This document shows, one piece after another, positions 40,895 through 49,917 of a DNA stretch of 64,000 nucleotides. The DNA comes from Paenibacillus sp. JCM 18996 (GTDB taxonomy: Bacteria > Bacillota > Bacilli > Paenibacillales > NBRC-103111), in NCBI GenBank assembly GCA_001313085.1, contig BBFE01000012.1, positions 22,447 to 86,446 of the forward strand. The letters are read 5' to 3'. Both the position numbers and the translations under genes were made by a program. Positions within the stretch are counted from its first letter, which is position 1. The number at the start of each line of letters is the position of its first letter. A model generated the notes under the pieces. The model made no database searches. It saw only the letters and a program-made list of their open reading frames with translations, and was not told the origin of the DNA.

Positions 40895-41068
40895 TTATTG
40901 TTTAACAACTTCTCTTCCTTTATAGGAACCGCACACTTTGCAAACGTGATGAGCTGCTTTCAATTCACCACATTGATCACATTTAACCATGCCCGGAACC
41001 TCCAGCTTGAAGTGAGTACGACGCTTGTCGCGACGGGTCTTGGACGTTCTTCTCTGAGGTACTGCCAT
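40895..41068 (-). CDS. rpmF: 50S ribosomal protein L32 (zinc form)
   Basis: 57 residues, [20 protein letters not shown] then two CxxC pairs ([16 protein letters not shown]) that bind zinc. The ATG at 41068 follows AAGGAGGTG. yceD is upstream, as in most bacteria. Confidence 0.97.
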   Translation of the reverse strand: MAVPQRRTSKTRRDKRRTHFKLEVPGMVKCDQCGELKAAHHVCKVCGSYKGREVVKQ

Positions 41069-41124
41069 ATTTAACACCTCCTTACAATAATTCAAAATAC
41101 AATTCCGTGATTCCATGTTATGAT

Positions 41125-41628
41125 TTAAAAAAAGTCCGCCAAACCCGCCAGCCTCGGATCGATCTTCTCCTGACTGCAGTCGCAGGGCTGTTCGTTGCGG
41201 TTCACGCCGCATACCGGACACAGGCCTTTACAGTCCTCATCGCACAAGGGAACGAAAGGAATGGCAAGCAGCACATTCTCTTCCACATAAGGCATTAAAT
41301 CAATCGAGTCTTCGGTGATGTGGTGGACGTTGTCTTCCTCATCCTCGTCCGAGCCCTCGGTTAGCCGCTGGATAAACACTTCGTGCAGCGGAATATTCAG
41401 TTCATGCTTCACAGGAGTCAAACATCGGGAACAAGGCTGGGTAATGCTGGCCTTTAACGTTCCGTCCACTTCCACCGCACCGGCGTTGTAGCCTGCCTGC
41501 AGATCGGCGTGCACCGGCCCGAACTCGATAAGATCGGATCGCTCTTTGAGCAGCGGGGTCAGATCCAATGATTCCGTCCATTGGACGGGTTTCGCTTTGG
41601 ACGCCAACTCTTTAATATGAATTTGCAT
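41125..41628 (-). CDS. yceD: DUF177/YceD family protein
   Basis: A 167-residue protein encoded ahead of rpmF in most bacteria, linked to 23S rRNA accumulation in plants and E. coli. Cysteine pairs in [16 protein letters not shown] and in [15 protein letters not shown] suggest zinc binding. The last residues LAGLADFF end at an A run, but the reading looks complete. It has its own sigma-A promoter. Confidence 0.92.
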   Translation of the reverse strand: MQIHIKELASKAKPVQWTESLDLTPLLKERSDLIEFGPVHADLQAGYNAGAVEVDGTLKASITQPCSRCLTPVKHELNIPLHEVFIQRLTEGSDEDEEDNVHHITEDSIDLMPYVEENVLLAIPFVPLCDEDCKGLCPVCGVNRNEQPCDCSQEKIDPRLAGLADFF

Positions 41629-41656
41629 TTATGATCACCCCAAACAGACAACGATT

Positions 41657-41686
41657 ATTATATCGATATTCATTCTATTTTGTCAA
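41657..41686 (-). promoter_or_regulatory. Sigma-A promoter of yceD-rpmF
   Basis: On the minus strand TTGACA (41686-41681), an 18-bp spacer and TATAAT (41662-41657): both boxes match the consensus perfectly, about 30 bp before the yceD ATG. Confidence 0.85.
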
Positions 41687-41752
41687 CATTTTCAGCTTTA
41701 CATTCGAAAACAAATTCTTTGCCCGGACGAGCCTTTACCTGCCGGGTTCAGC

Positions 41753-42887
41753 CTATTTTGCGGGCAGGGCCTCCAAATACTTGAGCGCGTCGTCGACGGT
41801 GCCGACCGGCACGACCTTCATCGGGGAGTGAATTTGCTTCGCCCGCTGCACCGCGTCGGAATAGTTGTTCACTGTACCCGAGCCAGGGATCGAAATATCC
41901 TTCGGAGCAAAAAAAGATCTCTGCCCTTTGTTTGTCCGCCGCAATAATCTTGTGCTGAATGCCGCCGATGGGCCCGACATTGCCCTTGTCGTCTATCGTT
42001 CCGGTTCCCGCAATCCGGTATCCTTTGGTCAGATCCCCGGGCTGCAGCTGATTCAGGATCTCAAGCGTGAACATTAGCCCGGCCGAGGGCCCCCCGATTT
42101 CTCCCGCTTTGATTTCCACTTGTTTGCCGGGATCCTCCGCGCTGATTTTCTGGATCACGGCCGGCTGGATTCCGAGAATGGTCCTCTCCACATCGTTCGC
42201 ACCGGGGCCGTCGGGCTGCACCGACTTGGAAGAGACTAGCGCAATGGGCGCGGTTTGCTCTTCCTTCGCGCGTTTGTAGGTGACCTGGATCGTGTCGCCC
42301 GGCTTTTTTGACGCCGATGATGCTGTCCAGGTCCTTTCTGTCCTTGATGGGCGTATCATTCACCTTGACGATGTAATCTCCGGGAACAAGAACCTCCGCT
42401 GCAGGCGTGCCCGGTTCGGCTTTGCGCACCATCACGCCGTCGCTGACGACTTTGTAAGGGATTCCTGCCTTTTGGTAAGCGTTGCGAATGGCGCTGCTCT
42501 GCGACTCCATCATGATGTATTCCTGGCGCTCGTTGTATTCCTTCTCCGACTCCCCTTTTTTCATACAGCGAGGATTTGGGCCTGATTTCCTGGTAAGGGT
42601 CCGCAAGCGCGTACAAATAATTAACCACATTCGACTGGGCTACCCACACCGTAGTGAGCATAAAATTGCCCTTTTCCTCCCCTTGCGGATTTTTTGACCG
42701 ACACCATCGGCTTGATAGGCTCCGAAGTGCCGGGCTTCAATATATAAAAAAGGAAGGGGCATGAAGACCAGCACATAGCATAAAATCAAGCCCAGAAGAA
42801 CCGAAAGAAGGAGGGGCAGTTTTTTTTCATGCGGGTGCGCCGGCCGCGACCGGGGTGGAGATCCGTTTGTTTACTTTCTTCTTTCAT
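41753..42887 (-). CDS. ylbL: YlbL/SepM-type membrane PDZ-Lon protease (several frameshifts)
   Basis: Membrane-anchored protease with a Lon-type (S16) catalytic domain; in other Firmicutes members cleave checkpoint or signalling peptides. After a basic start and one membrane helix (LLGLILCYVLVFMPLPF) come a PDZ domain (VLVPGDYIVKVNDTPIKDRK) and the Lon domain with catalytic serine in GGPSAGLMFTLEIL and lysine in GPIGGIQHKIIAADKQ. At least five run errors split it. The C-terminus DALKYLEALPAK ends at 41753. Start ATG at 42887. The position between ylbJ and yceD matches the B. subtilis ylb cluster. Confidence 0.9.
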
Positions 42888-43020
42888 ATAAAGCTCCTTC
42901 CTTCCGGCAAGCTTTTGCCCATTGTATCTATTGTATGTTGGACAGGTGTGGTCTAAACCGCTGGCAGCCGGCGTACGTATTTAGAAAAGCCTTAACGGAT
43001 CACGATGGGAGAAAAATACA

Positions 43021-44220
43021 ATGCCGAACATAAAAAACGAAGGACCGCGGCCCTTACGTAACTTTACTGTTAGGTTTCCTTGCAGCTGCGGTAGTGGTCA
43101 TGATTATCCTGTTCCCGGATGCCGCCTTCCGGTCCTCGCTCGAAGGTCTCTCGATCTGGTGGAACTTTGTGTTCCCGGCTCTGCTGCCGTTTCTCATCCT
43201 GTCGGAGCTTTGCATCGGATTCGGTTTGGTGCACGGCTTGGGCGCGCTGATGGAACCGCTCATGCGGCTGCTGTTCGGCATTCCGGGGATAGGCGGCTGG
43301 GCGCTGGCCATGGGCTTTACCGCGGGACAACCCTCCGGAGCGGCCGTCACCGCACAGCTGCAAAAGCAGCGGCTGCTAACGCATAAAGAAGCGGAGAAGC
43401 TGCTTGGCGTTTCCCATCTCAGCTCTCCTGTTTTAATGGTCACCGTCATCGGAACTGGATTCCTCCACAACCCGAAGCTGGGCGTAATCCTGGCTCTGGT
43501 GCATTATTTATCGGCTTTCTTGACAGGGCTTCTATGGAGAGGGAAGCCGGGCAGCCGTGTAGAAGAAACAAACCGGACCGCACAGGGTTCGCTGGTTGCG
43601 AGAAGCCTGACCGCCATGAAAGAGGCCCAACTGAAAGACGGCCGAAGCTTCGGCAGGCTGCTGGGCGACTCCGTCACCTCTTCCATCCAGTCGCTGATGC
43701 TTATCGGCGGATATATGATCATGTTCTCCGTACTGCTTCATGTAATCAGATTGACCGGCATCGCCAGGCATTTCCCTCTCGCTGAGCGGCTGATGTCGGG
43801 AATGCTTGAGGTGCACCTGGCTCTTTCGCGTTGACGAACGCACCGGGACTGCCCGCGCTGTTCCAGACAGCGGCGCTGGGAGCGCTGCTCGGATGGGGCG
43901 GTTTGTCCTCCCATCTCCAGGCGAAGAGCCTGCTCCAAGGCAGCGGGCTGCGCTACTCCCGATTCGCGCTGTTCAGGCTCGTTCATTCCGGCTTGGCCGT
44001 CGTGCTGACCGCAGCCCTGTGGACGCCGATGAACTACTGGCTCGGAACGAGCCTCACTGTCTTTGGCGCCCGGCATGAGGGGCTCTCCTATTCTTTCCGT
44101 GCGGCAAACTTCGTCAAGCTTCTGCCCGGGATGTTCGCGGCCGGAGGGCTGTTTATCCTGGCCATGCTCGCAGTGTCAATCCTTGTGGCACTGTTTCATA
44201 AGGCGCCGGACGGGGCATAG
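43021..44220 (+). CDS. ylbJ: Sporulation integral membrane protein YlbJ (two frameshifts)
   Basis: A polytopic nucleoside-recognition (gate) domain protein required for normal spores in B. subtilis. Hydrophobic helices (FVFPALLPFLILSELCIGFG, MLIGGYMIMFSVLLHVI) and the conserved GFTAGQPSGAAVTAQL and LGVSHLSSPVLMVTVIGTGF are visible. Removing one A near 43033 puts the ATG at 43021 in frame (MPNIKTKDRGPYVTLLLGFL), and a base is missing near 43832. 399 residues. It is on the plus strand, converging with coaD. Confidence 0.9.
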
Positions 44221-44235
44221 CGGGTTCAGGCTGCG

Positions 44236-44736
44236 TCAGCTGTCCTGATATTTGCGGCGCAAGGCCGCCTCCACCTCAGCGGGCACCAGATCTGCCACAG
44301 GGCCATTATACTTCGCGATCTCCTTGACAATGCTGGAGCTAAGAAAGGAATAATTCGGCGAGGATGTCAGGAACAACGTCTCCACCTCCTCGTTCATGGC
44401 TCGGTTCGTCGCAGCCAGCTGCAGTTCATGTTCGTAGTCCGATACGGCTCGGAGTCCTCTGACGATAACATGGGCTTGCTTGGCGTTCATATATCTGATC
44501 AAAAGATCCCGAAATCCGTCGACCTCCACGTTCGGCAGATGGCTTGTCACTTGGCCCAGCAGCTCGATCCTCTCTTCAACTGAAAACAGCGGATTCTTGG
44601 AAGAATTATTAAGGACGGCAACGATCAGTTTGTCGAAAATTTTGGAAGCTCTCTGGATAATATCCAGATGCCCCAAAGTGACCGGGTCGAAACTGCCCGG
44701 ATAAACGGCTGTCTTTACTGAGGGTGTGGCATGCAT
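44236..44736 (-). CDS. coaD: Phosphopantetheine adenylyltransferase
   Basis: CoaD makes dephospho-CoA from phosphopantetheine and ATP. The nucleotidyltransferase motif [20 protein letters not shown] and the ISSS-type motif [16 protein letters not shown] are present. 166 residues, intact. rsmD is upstream, the usual pair. Confidence 0.96.
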   Translation of the reverse strand: MHATPSVKTAVYPGSFDPVTLGHLDIIQRASKIFDKLIVAVLNNSSKNPLFSVEERIELLGQVTSHLPNVEVDGFRDLLIRYMNAKQAHVIVRGLRAVSDYEHELQLAATNRAMNEEVETLFLTSSPNYSFLSSSIVKEIAKYNGPVADLVPAEVEAALRRKYQDS

Positions 44737-44760
44737 TTGTGCTTCAACTCCTCTTATGGG

Positions 44761-45314
44761 TTATTCTATGTATTGATAAATAGAAATCGCTGTATCCCCA
44801 TACACCGACCTGCGGTCGAAACCGACCCCGCCGATCGCATGGTCGTACACGTCCGCCGCGTCGCTTTCGATGACAAGGATGGCTCCGGGCCGGAGCAGAC
44901 CGCCTGTCTCCATAGTTTGAACGAGCTCCTCGATCGATTTCAACCGGTAAGGCGGATCCAGAAACACCAGGTCGAACGAGGCTCCCCTTTTGGCCAACAC
45001 TTTCAGCGCTCTTCCCGCTTCGTTGCGGTAAACTTCCGAGAGCTCCGTAAAGCCGGTTCCGCGCAAATTTTCCTGAATGATATCGATGCTCTTTTTCTCG
45101 ATGTCGATAAACACCGCCTGGTCCATGCCGCGGCTGAGCGCTCAATGCCCAGGCCGCCCGTGCCGGCAAACAGGTCGAGCACTGCGCCTCCGTCAAAATA
45201 AGGTCCGATCATGGAAAATACCGCTTCCTTCACCTTGTCCGTCGTTGGGCGTGTCCCTGTGCCGGGCACAGCCTTCAGCGACCGTCCCCGCGCCCTGCCC
45301 GAAATGACTCTCAT
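44761..45314 (-). CDS. rsmD: 16S rRNA (guanine-966-N2) methyltransferase RsmD (one frameshift)
   Basis: SAM-dependent methyltransferase of the 30S subunit. The SAM loop [14 protein letters not shown] and the catalytic [20 protein letters not shown] are visible. One base is missing near 45140 ([20 protein letters not shown]). 184 residues after repair. Its ATG overlaps the stop of a possible 32-codon ORF. Confidence 0.93.
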
Positions 45315-45409
45315 TGCTTTCCCACCCGCTTCCAGGAGTAGACTGCCGCTTGCGCCGATTCGGATACGGCCAGCGCTTTAATGGATATCGTACCATATTC
45401 CCGTTTCAT
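45311..45409 (-). CDS. Possible short ORF coupled to rsmD
   Basis: An uninterrupted 32-codon frame ([20 protein letters not shown] then [12 protein letters not shown]) ends in TGA overlapping the rsmD ATG (ATGA). It has no good ribosome binding site of its own; an ATG 8 codons earlier becomes in-frame if the T run before it is two bases shorter. Could be a leader peptide or chance. The rest of the 266-bp gap up to the kinase gene shows nothing else clear. Confidence 0.25.
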   Translation of the reverse strand: MKREYGTISIKALAVSESAQAAVYSWKRVGKQ

Positions 45410-45580
45410 TTCACAAAAAAATTTGTAAAGCGCATGTATATTTTCGCTCTTTCCAGTTAATGCTTAAATTATCGACATGAAAATTGTCGTAGACAACCGC
45501 GGAGAAAGCTTACGTTTCCCCATAAGCTCTTCGTCCGGTTTCTCCTCTCCCATGAGGCGGTCATGCAAATGGCCGCCGTT

Positions 45581-46996
45581 TTATTGTTGCCCCGGCTGCT
45601 CATCCGCCGGCTCGTGCGCAGCCTTCCGCGGCAGCTGGATCGACACCTCTGTGCCCTGGTTCTCTTCACTTTGGATCTGGATCGTCCTTTGTGCTGCTTG
45701 ACCAGCGCTTTGGCGATCGACAAGCCGAGTCCGGTGCCGCCGGTCTTGCGCTGCCGCGCTTTATCCACCCGGTAGAACCGTTCGAAAATAAGGTCTTTTT
45801 TCCTCTTTAGGGATGCCGATGCCGTAATCGATGATCTGCAGGAGCGCCTGCTCCGGACCGCTGTAAGCGACGCGGATTTTGACGGGCTTCTGGCTGTATT
45901 TGAGCGCGTTGTCCAGAAGAATCATCAGCAGCTGCTTGATTTTCAAAGGGTCGCCTTCGACATAGACGCTTTCCTTCGCGTTCACCTTCACATCCCGGTC
46001 GTACAGCTTCTCCATCAGTTTGGCCGTTTCGTGGCACAGCTGCACCAGATTGAACTCCGTTACCGCAAGGAGGATTCCGTTCCGCTGGAGGCAAGATCCA
46101 GCAGCTGCTGGGTCATTTTCTTCATACGTACCGATTCGTTATAAATGACGTTAATCCCCTCGCGGAGCACATTCTCGTCCTTCATACCCCAGCGCTGCAG
46201 CATATGGCATAGCTTTCCATAATAGTCAGCATCGTTTTGAATTCATGGGAAGCGTCCGAAACGAACTGCCTTTGCTTTAAAAAAGCTTTCCTCGAGCCTG
46301 TCCATCATCCGGTTAAAAGTAGAGGATAGCTTGTCCAGCTCATCCCGGGTGCGGCGGGTACCGGAAGCCTTTTGAAGGTCATCGAGCTCTCAACCTGTTC
46401 CATCGTTTCGATCATCCGCGTGATGGGTTTGACAATGTATCTCGAAACGAGAATACCGCCGAGCACGGATAAACTTAGGCGCCGACCGTGGAGAGCAGCA
46501 GCACATAAATGAGAATGGCCAAAGACTGCTCCAGATCGGACTGCCTTACGGCGATTTCGATCGATCCGACGAGCAATGTGCCGGCATACAGCGGACTTGA
46601 GACCACAAGAACCAGCTTCTGCCCGAACAGGTTGGACTTATCCTTCGGGGAATCGAACCTTTGCAGGACATAACCCGGCGAAATGTCAAATTTCGGTGGA
46701 ACCTGCAGTAAATCCATGTCTTCATACAACTGGTTGCGGATTTCGCCTCGAGAATCCAGAATACGGATCAGTCCCTCCGATGGAAGGTATTTGCGGATCG
46801 CTTGCTCCTGATTCTTTTCCAGAAGCACAGCCGTACCCAAGTCTTCTTTAATCGTCTGGGCCCGCTCCAGCAGTGTTCCCGCCTGATTTTTCACGGTCAG
46901 CCTTATAAATTGAATCCCTACAAATACGTTGACGAATACGAGTATAATGAGCAGCCATATGGACGTATGCAGGGCAACTTTATTCCGGATCTTCAT
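45581..46996 (-). CDS. Two-component sensor histidine kinase (many frameshifts)
   Basis: Membrane sensor of about 470 residues. First helix [20 protein letters not shown], an extracellular sensing region of about 130 residues, a second helix ([15 protein letters not shown]), HAMP, the H-box [20 protein letters not shown], the N-box [21 protein letters not shown]1 [12 protein letters not shown] and G2 [20 protein letters not shown]. The end [20 protein letters not shown] stops at 45581. At least six frame changes split it. It overlaps the regulator gene by 4 bp (ATGA). The signal is unknown. Confidence 0.88.
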
Positions 46997-47709
46997 GCTC
47001 CGCTCACCCTGATGGCATAGCCGACTCCGCGGATCGTCTGGATCAGCTTGGAGTCAAAATCGTGGTCGATTTTTTTTCGCAGATAGCGGATGTACACGTC
47101 CACAATATTGGTGTCCCCCATAAAGTCATAGCCCCAGACCTTCGAAATGATCTGTTCCCTGCTAAGCACCTCATTCTTATGCTCCAACAGGAAGACCAGC
47201 AGGTCAAACTCGGTGGAGGTCAGCTCGATTTTGCGGTCTTCGCGCTGGACTTCCCTGGTCCGGATATCTACGGTCAGGCTGTCCGCGCTCAGCTGGGTGG
47301 CCTCCTCGACAAGCTGCTGCTGAAGCCGTTCGACTGTAGCGGGATGCGTACGGATGCAGGCGCGGATGCGGGCGAGCAGCTCCTCGATTTCAAAAGGCTT
47401 CGTCAAATAATCGTTCGCCCCCTGGTCGAGGCCGCTCACTTTATCAATCGTCGTATCCCGTGCGGACAATAAAATGACGGGGGTAAGCTCGTCGACATTC
47501 CGCAGGCGCCTGAGCACCTCCATGCCGTTTAAGCCGGGCAGCATAATATCCAGCAGGATCAAGTCCCACGGGTGCTCCAGCGCTTTGTCGAGGCCGTCCC
47601 GTCCGGTTTCCGCGGTCTCCACCTCGTACCCTTCATGCGTGAGCTCCAGGCTGAGCAGCCTGGCAATCTGTTCCTCGTCTTCTACAATCAAAATTTTAGC
47701 GCTCATCAT
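46993..47709 (-). CDS. OmpR-family response regulator
   Basis: Receiver domain with the phosphorylated aspartate in HPWDLILLDIMLPGLNGMEV and the lysine in GANDYLTKPFEIEELLARIR, then a winged-helix DNA-binding domain (LTSTEFDLLVFLLEHKNEVL, VDVYIRYLRKKID). The start is ATG 47709 or 47706 after GGAGGAGATC; the longer reading from 47787 lies in the terminator of gerP. About 238 residues, intact, translationally coupled to the kinase. Confidence 0.94.
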   Translation of the reverse strand: MMSAKILIVEDEEQIARLLSLELTHEGYEVETAETGRDGLDKALEHPWDLILLDIMLPGLNGMEVLRRLRNVDELTPVILLSARDTTIDKVSGLDQGANDYLTKPFEIEELLARIRACIRTHPATVERLQQQLVEEATQLSADSLTVDIRTREVQREDRKIELTSTEFDLLVFLLEHKNEVLSREQIISKVWGYDFMGDTNIVDVYIRYLRKKIDHDFDSKLIQTIRGVGYAIRVSGA

Positions 47710-47759
47710 GATCTCCTCCGGACCGTTATCGCTTTTATTTAGGATGTTCCATTCCTTGT

Positions 47760-47799
47760 AAAAAAAACATAAGGCCCGGGAACGCATCCCGGACCTTAT
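47760..47799 (-). terminator. Terminator of the gerP operon
   Basis: ATAAGG-CCGGG and CCCGG-CCTTAT form a strong stem with a 7-nt loop. On the minus strand it is followed by a run of eight T. It lies 48 bp after gerPE. Confidence 0.9.
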
Positions 47800-47846
47800 A
47801 GTATTCGGCGGCGCGGCCGCTCTTCAGACTGTAACGGAAAGCAAAT

Positions 47847-48282
47847 TCAAACAGGCGGGTTGATCTTGGTCTCCGCCACAGCTTCTGCTCCCATCTTCAG
47901 CGGACCTCTGCCCAGCGCTTGGCGGATGTTCATCACACGGACTTTGCCGTTTACGGATGAGCTCGAGCCGATTTGAAGCACGGAAGCGGCCGATACGGCC
48001 GCAACATCCACATAATCGACCCGTATTGTATTTTGTTCGTGCACTGTAGTCAGCTTTACTTCTATATCAAGCTCCGGAGGCGGAATGTCAGGGTAAAAAA
48101 ACACAGGGAAAAGGTTCAGATTCCCTTCGTTCCCCATAAACACCGCAAACTGCCGCTGCAGCGCAAAAAATGCGGGCCGCCGGTGTGACCTCGTCCGCAT
48201 CCCCGATTTGGACGACGGAGGCGAACAATACGTTGGTAATGTGAACATTAGACACCAACGATACGCGCTTATCCATGGTCAT
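47847..48282 (-). CDS. gerPE: Spore germination protein GerPE (frameshifted)
   Basis: The gerP products affect coat permeability to germinants. The protein begins MTMDKRVSLVSNVHITNVLF and shows ASVVQIGDADEVTPAARIF; the second half reads EVKLTTVHEQNTIRVDYVDV and SVLQIGSSSSVNGKVRVMN. Two A/T runs near 48168 and 48098 shift the frame. It overlaps closely with gerPD (1 bp between the start and the gerPD stop). It is the last gene of the cluster. Confidence 0.85.
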
Positions 48283-48283
48283 T

Positions 48284-48463
48284 CTAGGCTTGCGGCGCGA
48301 GCGGCGCGAGAGGACCGACAATGTAAGACTCCGGAGGCGTGTCGAAGGCCGACGAGAGGCAGATGGAATCCGTATCCCCCACGAGAATCACGGAAGCGCC
48401 GACCACTGCGGTCACGTGGATGGAACCTACCGACAGCTGCTTGTTTACAACCTGAACATTCAT
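48284..48463 (-). CDS. gerPD: Spore germination protein GerPD
   Basis: An uninterrupted 59-codon gene: MNVQVVNKQLSVGSIHVTAV, VGASVILVGDTDSICLSSAF and DTPPESYIVGPLAPLAPQA. The VILVGDTD block is typical for GerP family members. Its ATG overlaps the gerPC stop by 4 bp (48460-48463). Too short to appear in a 60-residue ORF listing. Confidence 0.88.
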   Translation of the reverse strand: MNVQVVNKQLSVGSIHVTAVVGASVILVGDTDSICLSSAFDTPPESYIVGPLAPLAPQA

Positions 48464-49089
48464 GGCTTCTCCTCTTTCTTTAAGGAATTGTCCGGGCTTT
48501 CCGGGAAGGTGTTCATATACCTTTCAATGGCCACCCGGATGTCCCGTTTCACTTTATCCATCACTTCCCGATGAAGGGACGCGGTGTTTTCCGGAGCCGC
48601 CTGCTTCATTTGGCCGATGTAATAACGGATTCGTTCATCTACCTGGTTCTTGATGTCATTGACGATAAAGCTCCGGTAGTCGTCTCCCAGGAGACGGTTA
48701 TACCGCTGTTCCAGGCTGATGATTTCTCCCGGAACTTCCTTTTCCAAATATTGATGCGTCTCGTCCGCGATCTCCCTGAAAGGGGAATTCGCATCCTGCA
48801 CGGGCTGCTGGATATGCGGCTCTGTGCCGTTTACCGCCAGATCGTCGATATTGCCGGCCAAATCCGGATTGAGGCCGATATTCAGGGTGCCGTCCAGCTT
48901 TTCCACTTTTAACTGGTCAAAATGGTATTCTATCTTATCGACGGTGACAGCCCGCTGTTGCCTGAGCTCGGCAATTTCGTTCCGCAATGCCTCCACCGTC
49001 TGCTCCATTCTGTTAAGTTGATCGGCCTGCAAATGCAGCTGAGTGTAGATGCCCTGCAGCAGCGAGTATAAATACGGATCCATGTACAA
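48460..49089 (-). CDS. gerPC: Spore germination protein GerPC
   Basis: 209 residues, intact. The N-terminal coiled coil (YTQLHLQADQLNRMEQTVEA, LRNEIAELRQQ) and the acidic/basic C-terminal part (YIGQMKQAAPENTASLHREV) match GerPC. It is the only larger, helical member of the gerP set. The gap to gerPB holds a direct repeat. Confidence 0.9.
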   Translation of the reverse strand: MYMDPYLYSLLQGIYTQLHLQADQLNRMEQTVEALRNEIAELRQQRAVTVDKIEYHFDQLKVEKLDGTLNIGLNPDLAGNIDDLAVNGTEPHIQQPVQDANSPFREIADETHQYLEKEVPGEIISLEQRYNRLLGDDYRSFIVNDIKNQVDERIRYYIGQMKQAAPENTASLHREVMDKVKRDIRVAIERYMNTFPESPDNSLKKEEKP

Positions 49090-49134
49090 TCGATGTCACC
49101 CCCTGTATATCCTATGTTTCGGGACAGGGAGGAC

Positions 49135-49234
49135 ATGACACTGGAAGCTTCGCTTTTATCGAACCCTTTTGTGGCGCCGGTCTTTATAAACTCTAAAGAG
49201 TAAATGACACGGGAGGCTTCGCTTTTATAGGAAC
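49135..49234. repeat. Two direct repeats of about 30 bp in the gerPB-gerPC gap
   Basis: ATGACACTGGAAGCTTCGCT (from 49135) and ATGACACGGGAGGCTTCGCT (from 49204), both continuing TTTAT.GAAC, with a period of 69 bp. The gap has no ORF on the coding strand that fits the operon. Confidence 0.7.
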
Positions 49235-49240
49235 GGGCTG

Positions 49241-49453
49241 CTAAGTAGGGGTTGGCAGAGGCACCAAAGGCGCTGTGAAATGGGGAGTGCCCTGCGTTAA
49301 GGCCGGGGCCGGCTCGGTATACCCCCCGGTGTTGTATGCGTTGGACAACGCCCTGATCACCCCGGCGCTGCCGATCTGCAGCACGGAGGAATGCGAAATC
49401 CCTTCCACCCGCAGCTGATGGATGACGATGGATTGATGCACGATCAGGTTCAT
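49241..49453 (-). CDS. gerPB: Spore germination protein GerPB
   Basis: 70 residues, intact: MNLIVHQSIVIHQLRVEGIS, then HSSVLQIGSAGVIRALSNAY, the typical GerPB pattern with a proline-rich end. Its ATG overlaps the stop of the upstream gene by 4 bp. Confidence 0.9.
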   Translation of the reverse strand: MNLIVHQSIVIHQLRVEGISHSSVLQIGSAGVIRALSNAYNTGGYTEPAPALTQGTPHFTAPLVPLPTPT

Positions 49454-49755
49454 GGCGCCGCCACCGCCCCGCCTGAGCCCGCTCCGCTAGAGCTGGCCCC
49501 GCTGGCCACTCCGGCATTGACCCCTTTGTTCCCGTTGGAGGTCTGAGTCGAATCCTGGATATCGTTATCCGATGTGTTTGTGGCACTGATCGCGTTATTC
49601 GTATGGGCCAGATCCCCGGTGTTGAAAGACCCTGCTCCCGCAAAAGTTTTCGATGTGCTGGCGGGCGCAACCTGCAGCGTATCTCCGATGAGAACGACCG
49701 ATCCCGAGCTGACACTTACGACTTTGAAGCTCCCGACAATCGATGGCATAGGCAA
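49450..49755 (-). CDS. gerPA: Spore germination protein GerPA/GerPF type
   Basis: First gene of the cluster. MPSIVGSFKVVSVSSGSVVL, then GDTLQVAPASTSKTFAGAGS and FNTGDLAHTNNAISATNTSD match the GerPA/GerPF family. The C-terminus is a Gly/Ser/Ala-rich tail not seen in B. subtilis. GerPA and GerPF are paralogues, and I cannot separate them by eye; position suggests gerPA. Start at 49749 or 49755. A sigma-K-like promoter precedes it. Confidence 0.88.
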   Translation of the reverse strand: MPMPSIVGSFKVVSVSSGSVVLIGDTLQVAPASTSKTFAGAGSFNTGDLAHTNNAISATNTSDNDIQDSTQTSNGNKGVNAGVASGASSSGAGSGGAVAAP

Positions 49756-49780
49756 ACACCCTTTGTTTATTTTACTTGTT

Positions 49781-49808
49781 TATAGTATGTGGGAAGACGC
49801 CCTGACGT
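49781..49808 (-). promoter_or_regulatory. Sigma-K-type promoter of gerP
   Basis: On the minus strand AC (49808-49807), 17 bp, then CATACTATA (49789-49781). This fits the mother-cell sigma-K pattern AC-N16/17-CATANNNTA. B. subtilis gerP is known to depend on sigma-K. Confidence 0.7.
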
Positions 49809-49837
49809 TCTTATGGTTTGCCGGAGACAAATCATTC

Positions 49838-49864
49838 ACCAACAACCGCCGTTATCATATTCTA
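49838..49864 (+). promoter_or_regulatory. Sigma-K-type promoter of the Hsp20-like gene
   Basis: On the plus strand AC (49838-49839), 16 bp, then CATATTCTA (49856-49864), 53 bp before the GTG start. It points away from the gerP promoter, giving a divergent pair. Confidence 0.65.
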
Positions 49865-49917
49865 TAAAAGGAATCATTGTTCGGAAACCGGAAACAGGCA
49901 CAAGGAGGGATGACCAC

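Noticed and set aside
48930..49715. 261-codon minus-strand frame over gerPA-gerPC
   Set aside because: It spans three well-supported genes in another frame; the repeated KSEAS peptide in it comes from the intergenic DNA repeat.
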